Shown one piece after another: positions 1 to 5,003 of a DNA stretch of 5,003 nucleotides; within the stretch, counting starts at the first letter, position 1, and each line of letters begins with the position of its first letter. The notes beneath the pieces are model-generated. The model was not told the origin of the DNA. It saw only the letters and a program-made list of their open reading frames with translations, and searched no databases. A program made the position numbers and the translations under genes. The stretch is from contig JACCSL010000439.1 of the NCBI GenBank assembly GCA_013812995.1, positions 1 to 5,003 of the forward strand. The letters run 5' to 3'. Source of the stretch: Ardenticatenales bacterium (GTDB lineage: Bacteria; Chloroflexota; Anaerolineae; Ardenticatenales; Ardenticatenaceae).

Positions 1-582
1 GCGCTAGAGCAGTTACCGCTACAAAAGGCTCTGCGCCCCGCCGAGTTGCGTGTTTTTACCGAGACCAGCGAGGTTCTGGCAGAGTTTGACCCGGCACGGG
101 CGCGGGGCGTGGAGGGACTGATGATCAAAGACCCCCGCTCCGAGTACAAGCCAGGACGGCGGGGGAGGGAGTGGCTCAAGCTCAAGCGACCGCTCGCCAC
201 TCTGGATGTGGTAGTCACCGCCGTCGAGTGGGGGCATGGCAAGCGACGGGACGTGTTGAGCGACTATACCTTCGCCGTTCGGCGCAGCGAGGACGACCCC
301 ACGCTCCTGAACATTGGCAAGGCGTACAGCGGGCTGACCGACGTAGAAATCGCGGAACTTACCGTGTGGTTCAAGGCGCACACCCTGCAAAGCTTTGGGC
401 GGGTACGATTGGTAGAACCCAAAATCGTGCTCGAGGTTGCCTTTGACGCAATACAACCCTCTGCACGCCATAAGGGCGGATATGCCCTTCGCTTCCCGCG
501 CATTGTTCGGCTGCGGCAGGATAAAGATCCTACAGAGATCGATACCCTAGAGGCAGTCGAAGCACTTGCAGCTAAAAAGTAA
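1..582 (+). CDS. ATP-dependent DNA ligase, C-terminal part (5' truncated by window)
   Basis: The frame is open from base 1 to a TAA at 580-582, giving 193 visible residues; the start lies upstream of the window. Visible nucleotidyltransferase motifs are motif IV (EGLMIK, 112-129) and motif V (WLKLK, 172-186). A C-terminal OB-fold follows and ends in motif VI (RLRQDK, with the R-x-D-K signature at 514-525). Stretches such as the KAYSGLTD and EVAFD..Q.S.RHK regions are typical of bacterial ATP-dependent ligases of the LigB type. The catalytic lysine motif I (KxDG) must lie upstream and cannot be checked. The enzyme seals nicks in duplex DNA through an enzyme-adenylate intermediate and would act in DNA repair in the cytoplasm. 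It is separated from the next gene by 231 nt, so it is probably an unrelated housekeeping neighbour marking the edge of the injection-system locus. The family call is secure; the subclass is less so. Confidence 0.93.
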   Translation, partial: ALEQLPLQKALRPAELRVFTETSEVLAEFDPARARGVEGLMIKDPRSEYKPGRRGREWLKLKRPLATLDVVVTAVEWGHGKRRDVLSDYTFAVRRSEDDPTLLNIGKAYSGLTDVEIAELTVWFKAHTLQSFGRVRLVEPKIVLEVAFDAIQPSARHKGGYALRFPRIVRLRQDKDPTEIDTLEAVEALAAKK

Positions 583-706
583 AAAAGTCCCTCTTGCTTA
601 GTAGGGGTAATCACAACTAGAATAGCTCCGACCCTGTACCACCCCATCGACCTACCACACCTCAATCTAAATCAATTTTGACATAATGTTTCAACAGGGC
701 ACGGGC

Positions 707-727
707 CTGAACGATTTCTGAACGATT
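707..727. repeat. Tandem 10-bp direct repeat, 11-bp period, upstream of the ATPase gene
   Basis: CTGAACGATT occurs at 707-716 and again at 718-727, separated by one T, so the copies are 11 bp apart, about one helical turn. The core AACGATT recurs at 820-826, just inside the ATPase gene. Repeats phased by one turn upstream of a gene can be operator half-sites, but no regulator is visible in the window. The repeat itself is seen directly; a regulatory role is inference. Confidence 0.45.
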
Positions 728-740
728 GGCTGTTACACTA
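721..740. repeat. Imperfect repeat, copy 1 (copy 2 at 820-840)
   Basis: The segment AACGATT-GG-CTGTT-ACAC-TA at 721-740 resembles AACGATT-CTGTT-CACAC-GCTA at 820-840, over codons 3-9 of the ATPase gene. The shared blocks AACGATT, CTGTT and ACAC keep their order with small insertions and deletions between them. The two copies are about 99 nt apart. This may be a small local duplication, a pair of protein-binding sites, or chance similarity; the match is short and gapped. Confidence 0.3.
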
Positions 741-752
741 CCTTCCAGAACG

Positions 753-758
753 TAAAAT
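753..758 (+). promoter_or_regulatory. Possible -10 element (TAAAAT) upstream of the ATPase gene
   Basis: TAAAAT matches the sigma-70-type -10 consensus at five of six positions and lies 55 nt before the ATPase start codon. No good -35 is found at 16-18 bp: the best nearby hexamer, GTTACA at 732-737, would give a 15-bp spacer. The adjacent AACGATT repeats could be activator or repressor sites for this promoter. This is a weak call from sequence alone. Confidence 0.2.
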
Positions 759-813
759 GTGCCAGTACCTCTTTTGATGACCTCCCCAAATGCCGACCTA
801 GACAGCCGAGGCT

Positions 814-2961
814 ATGCTAAACGATTCTGTTCACACGCTAACCCATCTCAAAGCCGAACTTCAGCGGATTGATGTTCTCATCCAACGCGAGGTTCGACGC
901 TTGCAGGTTGCAGGGCGCGACCCCGTCGATACTTTGCGCGGGCTGTACGTCTCGGATTCTGATGCAGAGGCCCTTTTGGCCCGCCCTTTTGGAACCAGTC
1001 TTGGGCAAACGGCCGAGTTGGACGATCAGGAGGTCAGAGCGTTTGAGCAGGCGGAGCAATTGGCAAGGCAGCAGACGAAGTGGCTAGTAAAAGAGGCCCG
1101 CCGCCAGGGTAAAACCTCGCGGTTGCTCTCTCTGACATCGGCCTTTCAACTGGATGAATTTGAGGTCGATGCGCTACTGGTCTGTCTGGCCCCCCATCTT
1201 GATCTGCGCTATGAGCGCCTGTATGGATACCTACAGGATGATGTCATGCGCAAGCGGCCCACCGTCAATCTGCTGCTCGACCTCCTTTGCGAGCCTGGCC
1301 CTGGCCGTCTGCTACGCCTTGCCTCCTTCAATGACGATGCGCCGCTTTTCCGCTACCAGCTTCTGGAGCGGCTCCCCGATTCGAATGTGACCCGACCCTC
1401 CCTGTTGAGCCAGAGTGTTACGATTGATGAGTCGCTTGTCTCATGGCTTCTGGGTGGTTATCAGGCACACGCGAGTCTGGGTGGCTACGCCTCTTTGGAG
1501 TGGCCCCAGATCAACGAGACAGACAGTCTGCTCGCGGCTGAGCCCCTTACCGATGTGGTGATCCCTGGGGATGCCTCCTCCATCGCCGTCTTTCACGGTC
1601 CGGATGAAAAAATCCAGGTTGCCGGAGCGCGGCTGGTCGCTGCCAACATGAAGCGCCCCCTGCTCGTGGTGAATCTGGCCGGAGTGATGCAGCAGGATAT
1701 CTCTTCCATGCGGGCACTGCGTCTGGCCCTGCGCGACGCGCGCCTGACGGGTGCCATTCCCTGCCTTATGGGGTGGGAATCTTGTCTGGTGGAGAGTTCG
1801 CCTCCGCCCGCGCTCCTGGCTGAATTGTATAACTATCCAGACTTGGTCATTGTTGCCAGCACCACCAACTGGCAAGCACGGGGCATCGATCGGGTGCGCC
1901 ACCTGCTACGGGTGGCATTCCCGGAGCCCTCTTATAGCCAGCGCGGCGCCCTCTGGCACTTTTTCCTGCGCGAGGATATGGCAATCGATCCCAGCCTGGA
2001 GGTGGCGGACCTCGCAAGTCAGTTCATCCTCTCGGCAAGCCAGATTCGGGATGCCGTTGCCTCCGCCCGAGACCGCGCCTTCCAGCATGGGCGTGCTCTG
2101 AACAACATGGATTTGTTTGTGGCGGCGCGTTCCCACTCCAGCCCCCGGCTGGCGGAACTGGCACGAAAGATTGTTCCTCGCTATCAGTGGGATGACATCG
2201 TTCTTCCCCCCGATCAGCGAGCCGTTCTGCGGGAGATCATCTCGACGGTTCGGGGGCGACCCATGGTTCTGCATACGTGGGGTGTGGGGCAGAAGTTGGC
2301 GGCAAGTGCGGGTGTAACGGCCATGTTTGCGGGTCCGCCAGGAACCGGTAAAACGATGGCGGCTGAGGTTATTGCGGGGGAGCTTGGTCTTGATCTGTAC
2401 AAGATCGACCTATCCACCGTCATTAACAAATACATCGGCGAGACAGAGAAAAATCTGGGGCGCATCTTTGATGAGGCGTCCAGCAGCAACGCGATTCTCT
2501 TCTTTGATGAGGCAGACTCGATTTTTGGGAAGCGCTCTGAGGTAAAAGACTCTCATGACCGCTATGCCAACATAGAAGTAAGCTATTTGCTACAGCGGAT
2601 GGAAAGTTATGACGGGATAACGATCCTGGCAACTAACCTCCGCGCCAACTTGGATGAGGCGTTCACGCGCCGCTTCCAATTTGCCATAGACCTGCCCTTC
2701 CCGGATGAGGTAGAACGACTGCATATCTGGCAGACGCTCTTCCCCCCCGAGGTGCCACGGGCAGATGATTTGAACTTTGGGTTGATGGCTCGTCGCTTCA
2801 AATTCGCGGGTGGGAGCATTCGTAATATTATAGTCAGTGCCGCTTACCTGGCTGCGACGAACGGGGGAATCGTCACGATGGAGCATCTGCTTCATGGCAC
2901 CCGCCGCGAGTTGCAGAAGATGGGTCGTCTGATAAGCGACATCGACTTGACCAATAGCTAG
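814..2961 (+). CDS. AAA+ ATPase of contractile injection system (Afp15/Pvc15-like)
   Basis: 715-aa cytoplasmic ATPase. An N-terminal helical region contains the family-typical block around residues 128-158 (HLDLRYERLYGY). Residues ~235-420 look like a degenerate AAA module: the P-loop position reads HGPDEKIQ (261-268), lacking GK[S/T], and the Walker B position reads PCLMGWES (316-323). The C-terminal module is intact: Walker A GPPGTGKT (507-514), pore-loop-like KYIGE (539-543), Walker B ILFFDEAD (561-568, catalytic E566), sensor 1 N608, arginine fingers R619/R620 and sensor 2 GGSIR (666-670). Homologues (Afp15, Pvc15) are needed to make functional particles and are implicated in cargo handling. 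The ATG at 814 is chosen because an in-frame TAG at 799-801 blocks upstream extension; the GAGG at 808-811 is very close, so initiation may be weak. The YbjN gene follows after 34 nt, suggesting co-transcription. The family call is firm, and the injection-system role is strongly supported by the downstream cap and sheath genes. Confidence 0.93.
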   Translation: MLNDSVHTLTHLKAELQRIDVLIQREVRRLQVAGRDPVDTLRGLYVSDSDAEALLARPFGTSLGQTAELDDQEVRAFEQAEQLARQQTKWLVKEARRQGKTSRLLSLTSAFQLDEFEVDALLVCLAPHLDLRYERLYGYLQDDVMRKRPTVNLLLDLLCEPGPGRLLRLASFNDDAPLFRYQLLERLPDSNVTRPSLLSQSVTIDESLVSWLLGGYQAHASLGGYASLEWPQINETDSLLAAEPLTDVVIPGDASSIAVFHGPDEKIQVAGARLVAANMKRPLLVVNLAGVMQQDISSMRALRLALRDARLTGAIPCLMGWESCLVESSPPPALLAELYNYPDLVIVASTTNWQARGIDRVRHLLRVAFPEPSYSQRGALWHFFLREDMAIDPSLEVADLASQFILSASQIRDAVASARDRAFQHGRALNNMDLFVAARSHSSPRLAELARKIVPRYQWDDIVLPPDQRAVLREIISTVRGRPMVLHTWGVGQKLAASAGVTAMFAGPPGTGKTMAAEVIAGELGLDLYKIDLSTVINKYIGETEKNLGRIFDEASSSNAILFFDEADSIFGKRSEVKDSHDRYANIEVSYLLQRMESYDGITILATNLRANLDEAFTRRFQFAIDLPFPDEVERLHIWQTLFPPEVPRADDLNFGLMARRFKFAGGSIRNIIVSAAYLAATNGGIVTMEHLLHGTRRELQKMGRLISDIDLTNS

Positions 2962-2995
2962 CTCCTATCCCAACATCAACCAGAGGTTATTTCTT

Positions 2996-3454
2996 ATGTC
3001 CCATCTGATGGACACCATGATTGCCTTTTTCGAGGAAGACGAATGGCCTTACACCATCGTTGAAGAGGGGTCTGTCCTCGGCATCGTCTTTCAGGGGCAA
3101 CATGGTCAATGGACCTGCTACGCCCAGGCGCGAGAACCACAGCAGCAGTTTGTCTTTTATTCGGTTTGTCCGGTCAATGCCCCACAAAGCAAGAGAAATG
3201 CCATGTTGTCGTTCCTGACACGGGCGAATTATGGTCTGGTCATTGGCAACTTCGAGATGGACCTGGATGATGGCGAGATTCGCTACAAAACCAGCATCGA
3301 TGTCGAAGGCACAGAGCTGATTGCACCTCTGATGAAGCCCGTGGTCTATGCCAATGTGATGATGATGGATCAGTATCTGCCCGGCATCATGTCCATTATC
3401 TACAGTGATGTTTCACCGGAGCAGGCGATTGCTCAGGTCGAGGGGCAGGGCTAA
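2996..3454 (+). CDS. YbjN-domain protein (chaperone-like accessory)
   Basis: 152-aa soluble protein with no signal peptide or membrane segment, spanned almost entirely by one YbjN-type domain. The recognisable core is the LTRANYGLVIGNFEMDL stretch (residues 74-90), followed by DGEIRYKTSIDVEG (92-105) and the C-terminal MMMDQYLPGIMSIIY (122-136). YbjN proteins share a fold with type III secretion chaperones (the TY-Chap grouping), which bind peptides or partner proteins. A chaperone for an injection-system component or cargo is therefore a reasonable inference, but not shown here. The start ATG at 2996 has AGAGG at 2982-2986, 9 nt upstream. The gene sits 34 nt after the ATPase and 91 nt before the tube-cap gene, so it is probably co-transcribed with the ATPase. 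It has no counterpart in the canonical 16-gene Afp set. The domain call is confident; the role is open. Confidence 0.87.
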   Translation: MSHLMDTMIAFFEEDEWPYTIVEEGSVLGIVFQGQHGQWTCYAQAREPQQQFVFYSVCPVNAPQSKRNAMLSFLTRANYGLVIGNFEMDLDDGEIRYKTSIDVEGTELIAPLMKPVVYANVMMMDQYLPGIMSIIYSDVSPEQAIAQVEGQG

Positions 3455-3466
3455 CCCTGACGAGGG
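3446..3466 (+). other. Short alternative hairpins over the YbjN stop codon
   Basis: CCCTG at 3455-3459 can pair with CAGGG at 3446-3450 (5 bp, 4-nt loop carrying the stop codon). Alternatively, CCCT at 3455-3458 can pair with AGGG at 3463-3466 (4 bp, 4-nt loop). The two pairings exclude each other. No U-run follows, so this is not a normal intrinsic terminator. CGAGGGG also occurs twice, at 3439-3445 and 3461-3467. The stems are short, so a function is doubtful. Confidence 0.2.
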
Positions 3467-3472
3467 GTCTAG

Positions 3473-3502
3473 TTGACGACTGGGCTGTGAGTCTGTAATA
3501 AT
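3473..3502 (+). promoter_or_regulatory. Probable sigma-70-type promoter before the tube-cap gene
   Basis: TTGACG (3473-3478, five of six matches to -35) and AATAAT (3497-3502, five of six to -10) are separated by 18 bp, and a TG lies just upstream of the -10. This predicts a start near 3509 and a leader of about 37 nt before the GTG at 3546. The site lies in the 91-nt gap after the YbjN gene. It could let the structural genes be expressed separately from the ATPase and YbjN genes. It is the best-formed promoter seen in the window, but is predicted by eye only. Confidence 0.42.
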
Positions 3503-3533
3503 GACTCTCTGAGATCAGGTACAGGCATAGAAA

Positions 3534-3539
3534 AAGGTG
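3534..3539 (+). promoter_or_regulatory. Ribosome binding site fixing the GTG start of the tube-cap gene
   Basis: AAGGTG preceded by an A-run, 6 nt before the GTG at 3546-3548. It supports the GTG start, and the resulting N-terminus (FDKLDEALRKLL) looks like the normal beginning of the DUF4255 family. Confidence 0.6.
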
Positions 3540-3545
3540 CACTAG

Positions 3546-4400
3546 GTGTTTGACAAGCTGGATGAGGCGCTGCGCAAATTACTGATTCGCGAGTTGCCGA
3601 TAAGCAATAACGAAATCGATATTGACTTCAAACAACCCAAACGTGAATGGTCTGCGCGCCTTAGCCGCCCAACACTCAATCTTTTTCTCTATGATGTTCG
3701 TGAGAACAACAAGATGCGCCAGGCACAACCCTTCTGGGATGTGGAGCAGAATGGGAAGACAGCAACCCTGCAGCGCAAGCCTGTGATGATAAACCTTCAT
3801 TATGTCATCACAGCATGGGCAACCGAGCCCGAGGATGAGCATCGCCTGCTCGGGAGAACGCTGATGACCCTGTATCGTCATCCGTACATTCCAAAAGACT
3901 TGCTCCCGGAGGAGATTGCAGAGGCCAAAGAAGATGTGATTATCCTCAAGAGCCAGTATGATATGCTGGACAAGCCATCCGATATCTGGAGCACCATCGA
4001 CAACCAGTGGCGTCCCTCGATTCCCATGATTCTGACGACCCCACTGATGCCCTTCGCCCCTGTTATCGAGCCCGTGGTTCGCGAGCGCGAGGTTCGGGTG
4101 GGGCAGATTGATCCCGCGACAGCCCTGCCTGACAGAAAGCCTCAACTGAGCGAGCAGGCAGGCAAGAGCATTTACCTGACGATTGCCGGTCAGGTGCGGC
4201 TGGGTGGACCGGTTGAAAATCTACGCGTGCGCCTTCTTGAGATGGCGCGGGACGTTGAGATTCAACCCAATGGTCAATTCGCGATAGGAAAACTCCGCCA
4301 GGGAGATTATACCCTGGAAGTCTCGGCAAAAGGCTACCTTCCGAAACGACGGCGCGTTACCATTCCGACGGATGAAGAAGTAATTCTTGATCTCGATTAA
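3546..4400 (+). CDS. DUF4255/Pvc16-N tube-cap protein with C-terminal carboxypeptidase-regulatory-like domain
   Basis: 284 aa from a GTG start to TAA at 4398-4400. Residues 1-~185 match the Pvc16 N-terminal (DUF4255) pattern: an initial helix (DKLDEALRKLLIRELP), the RPTLNLFLYDVREN block (41-54), the LHYVITAWA strand (84-92) with the following helix LLGRTLMTLYRHP (101-113), and the PSIPMILTTPL segment (157-167). After a Pro/Gln-rich linker (~185-206), residues ~209-284 form a separate carboxypeptidase-regulatory-like (Ig-like beta-sandwich) domain, recognisable by the GQVRLGGPVENLRVRL and GKLRQGDYTLEVSAKGY patterns. In Afp, the family member Afp16 terminates and caps the tube and sheath at the end distal to the baseplate and affects particle length. 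No signal peptide or membrane segment is seen. It lies before the sheath gene with its own likely promoter. The first domain is secure; the role of the second (surface exposed, perhaps binding something) is inference. Confidence 0.9.
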   Translation: MFDKLDEALRKLLIRELPISNNEIDIDFKQPKREWSARLSRPTLNLFLYDVRENNKMRQAQPFWDVEQNGKTATLQRKPVMINLHYVITAWATEPEDEHRLLGRTLMTLYRHPYIPKDLLPEEIAEAKEDVIILKSQYDMLDKPSDIWSTIDNQWRPSIPMILTTPLMPFAPVIEPVVREREVRVGQIDPATALPDRKPQLSEQAGKSIYLTIAGQVRLGGPVENLRVRLLEMARDVEIQPNGQFAIGKLRQGDYTLEVSAKGYLPKRRRVTIPTDEEVILDLD

Positions 4401-4414
4401 CATCGGTTATTCCC

Positions 4415-4445
4415 AAACAGCAAGAGAGACATGCTTTAGCTGTTT
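4415..4445 (+). other. Hairpin downstream of the tube-cap gene (possible weak terminator or processing site)
   Basis: AAACAGC (4415-4421) is perfectly complementary to GCTGTTT (4439-4445). AAG (4422-4424) can also pair with CTT (4434-4436) across a small bulge. The hairpin begins 14 nt after the cap stop codon. It is followed by GTTCACAAGG rather than a U-run, so intrinsic termination would be poor. It could instead protect an mRNA 3' end or separate expression of the cap from that of the sheath. The pairing is seen directly; the function is uncertain. Confidence 0.35.
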
Positions 4446-4620
4446 GTTCACAAGGTGCCAGGCCACTCTCAATAGCGGCGTGATGAGGCGTCTTGCTTTT
4501 CCAAACTCAAGTACCCCCCAATTAATGGCTAAACCACGAAAGGAGGGGCCATAGGTACGCAGTAACAGCAGGCAGGTACCCTACTATTCTCATCTCAGAC
4601 GTCAACATTTTTCTTTAGAA

Positions 4621-4626
4621 AAGGAG
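4621..4626 (+). promoter_or_regulatory. Strong ribosome binding site fixing the GTG start of the sheath gene
   Basis: AAGGAG within a longer GAAAAGGAG (4618-4626), 7 nt before the GTG at 4634-4636. This near-consensus site suits a highly translated structural protein. It decides the start, because the encoded N-terminus (PEYLSPGVYVEE) is the usual beginning of contractile sheath proteins. Confidence 0.75.
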
Positions 4627-4633
4627 TTGTAAC

Positions 4634-5003
4634 GTGCCTGAATATCTCTCCCCAGGGGTATACGTAGAAGAAGTCGATCGTGGCCCCAAACCCATCGAGG
4701 CGGTCGGCACGGCCATGCCTGTATTCATTGGTTTCAGCGAGAAGGCGGAAAGTGTCGAGGAGATTGATGGTGAGTATGTCACCAACAACCTGCTCGGCAA
4801 GGCCCAACTCGTCACCAACTGGAGCCAATATGTGGAGCGCTTCGGCAACTTTGTCGATGGTGCCTATCTCCCCCACGCGGTCTACGGCTATTTCACGAAT
4901 GGTGGCGGGCGCTGCTATGTTCTCAGCGTCAAGACCATCCCGACAGCCCAGACCACGCTGCTCGGTGCGGATGGCAAGCCCCACCTCATCATCAGTGCCA
5001 AGA
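4634..5003 (+). CDS. Contractile tail sheath protein, N-terminal part (3' truncated by window)
   Basis: 123 codons are visible from a GTG start; the frame stays open to the window end. The N-terminus PEYLSPGVYVEEVDRG is the hallmark of phage-tail and eCIS sheath subunits (Afp2-4/Pvc2-4 type), where this extended arm interlocks neighbouring subunits. It is followed by the AVGTAMPVFIGF segment (23-34), a SQYVERFGNF segment (64-73) and the GGGRCYVL motif (90-97), in the order expected for this family. Sheath subunits surround the inner tube and contract to drive it into a target. The full protein would usually be about 400-600 residues or longer, so most of it lies outside the window. Tube protein genes would be expected further downstream. 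The family call is secure; which of several sheath paralogues this is cannot be decided from the N-terminus alone. Confidence 0.94.
   Translation, partial: MPEYLSPGVYVEEVDRGPKPIEAVGTAMPVFIGFSEKAESVEEIDGEYVTNNLLGKAQLVTNWSQYVERFGNFVDGAYLPHAVYGYFTNGGGRCYVLSVKTIPTAQTTLLGADGKPHLIISAK

Larger units (their letters stand above)
4401..4633 (+). other. 233-nt non-coding spacer between tube-cap and sheath genes
   Basis: No credible gene is seen on either strand in this gap. It holds the hairpin at 4415-4445 and a perfect AGGAGG at 4541-4546 with no start codon at a usable distance. It also has a GGTAC pair (4554-4558 and 4575-4579, the latter within the palindrome GGTACC). No convincing -35/-10 pair was found; TACTAT at 4582-4587 is a weak -10 match without a -35. 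The length is unusual for two structural genes of one assembly and leaves room for a long 5' leader on the sheath message. Confidence 0.5.

Noticed and set aside
580..607. Possible minus-strand terminator after the ligase (CCCT/AGGG followed by a T-run when read on the minus strand)
   Set aside because: The stem is only 4 bp with a 10-nt loop, and no minus-strand gene upstream would need it.
264..665. 133-residue minus-strand open frame overlapping the ligase end
   Set aside because: Most of it lies opposite the well-supported ligase coding sequence, and its translation is low-complexity Ser/Arg-rich with no recognisable domain.
678..689. Consensus TTGACA directly followed by TAATGT in the spacer before the ATPase gene
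   Set aside because: The -35 match is perfect, but the only -10-like sequence abuts it. At 16-18 bp spacing the sequence is GC-rich (around ACGGGC at 701-706), so no working promoter can be drawn.
1441..1902. 153-residue minus-strand open frame within the ATPase gene
   Set aside because: It is entirely antisense to a coding region with clear family motifs, and the translation shows no recognisable domain.
2955..2964. Palindrome around TAGCTAGCTC at the ATPase stop codon
   Set aside because: It is too short and has no loop or U-run, so there is no support for a terminator or site.
3579..4145. 188-residue minus-strand open frame within the cap gene
   Set aside because: It is entirely antisense to the DUF4255 gene, and the translation is not recognisable as any family.
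4525..4554. Nine-codon open frame (MAKPRKEGP) in the spacer before the sheath gene
   Set aside because: It is very short, has no ribosome binding site ahead of its ATG, and the AGGAGG lies inside it rather than upstream.
4595..4984. 129-residue minus-strand open frame opposite the sheath gene
   Set aside because: The + strand encodes an unmistakable sheath N-terminus with a strong ribosome binding site, so this is a shadow.
814..5003. Possibility that the region is an ordinary prophage tail module
   Set aside because: The eCIS-type ATPase beside a DUF4255 cap gene points to an injection system, and no capsid, terminase or integrase gene is seen; downstream sequence is needed to close this fully.

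Overview
This window carries the start of a phage-tail-derived contractile injection system locus (extracellular contractile injection system, eCIS; relatives are the Photorhabdus PVC and Serratia Afp particles). It lies directly downstream of the tail end of an ATP-dependent DNA ligase gene. All five supported genes are on the + strand. The sequence is moderately GC-rich, with two GTG starts and AAGG/AGGAG-type ribosome binding sites. The protein flavours (a bacterial ATP-dependent ligase, a two-module eCIS ATPase, and a YbjN protein inside the locus) are compatible with a Chloroflexota-like environmental bacterium. That placement is an inference from family resemblance, not a demonstrated assignment.

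Layout: (1) 1-582 is the 3' part of an ATP-dependent DNA ligase gene (motifs IV, V and VI visible), cut by the window start. (2) 583-813 is a non-coding spacer with a tandem 10-bp repeat of 11-bp period and an imperfect copy of nearby sequence over the ATPase start. (3) 814-2961 encodes a 715-aa AAA+ ATPase of the Afp15/Pvc15 type, with an apparently degenerate first AAA-like module and an intact C-terminal AAA module. (4) 2996-3454 encodes a 152-aa YbjN-domain (chaperone-like) protein. (5) 3473-3502 is a plausible promoter in a 91-nt gap. (6) 3546-4400 encodes a 284-aa DUF4255/Pvc16-N tube-cap protein with an added C-terminal carboxypeptidase-regulatory-like beta-sandwich. (7) 4401-4633 is a long spacer with a hairpin and an orphan Shine-Dalgarno. 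(8) 4634-5003 is the first 123 codons of a contractile tail sheath protein, cut by the window end.

Working together, as inferred from the families: the sheath forms the contractile cylinder, the DUF4255 protein caps the tube and sheath at the end far from the baseplate, and the AAA+ ATPase is the assembly or cargo-handling factor of the system. The YbjN protein is not part of the canonical Afp/PVC gene set and is the best candidate here for an unstudied accessory, perhaps a chaperone. Genes that stand at the end of the Afp/PVC operons (15, 16) stand here at the head of the locus, before the sheath. Tube, baseplate, spike and cargo genes would be expected beyond position 5003.
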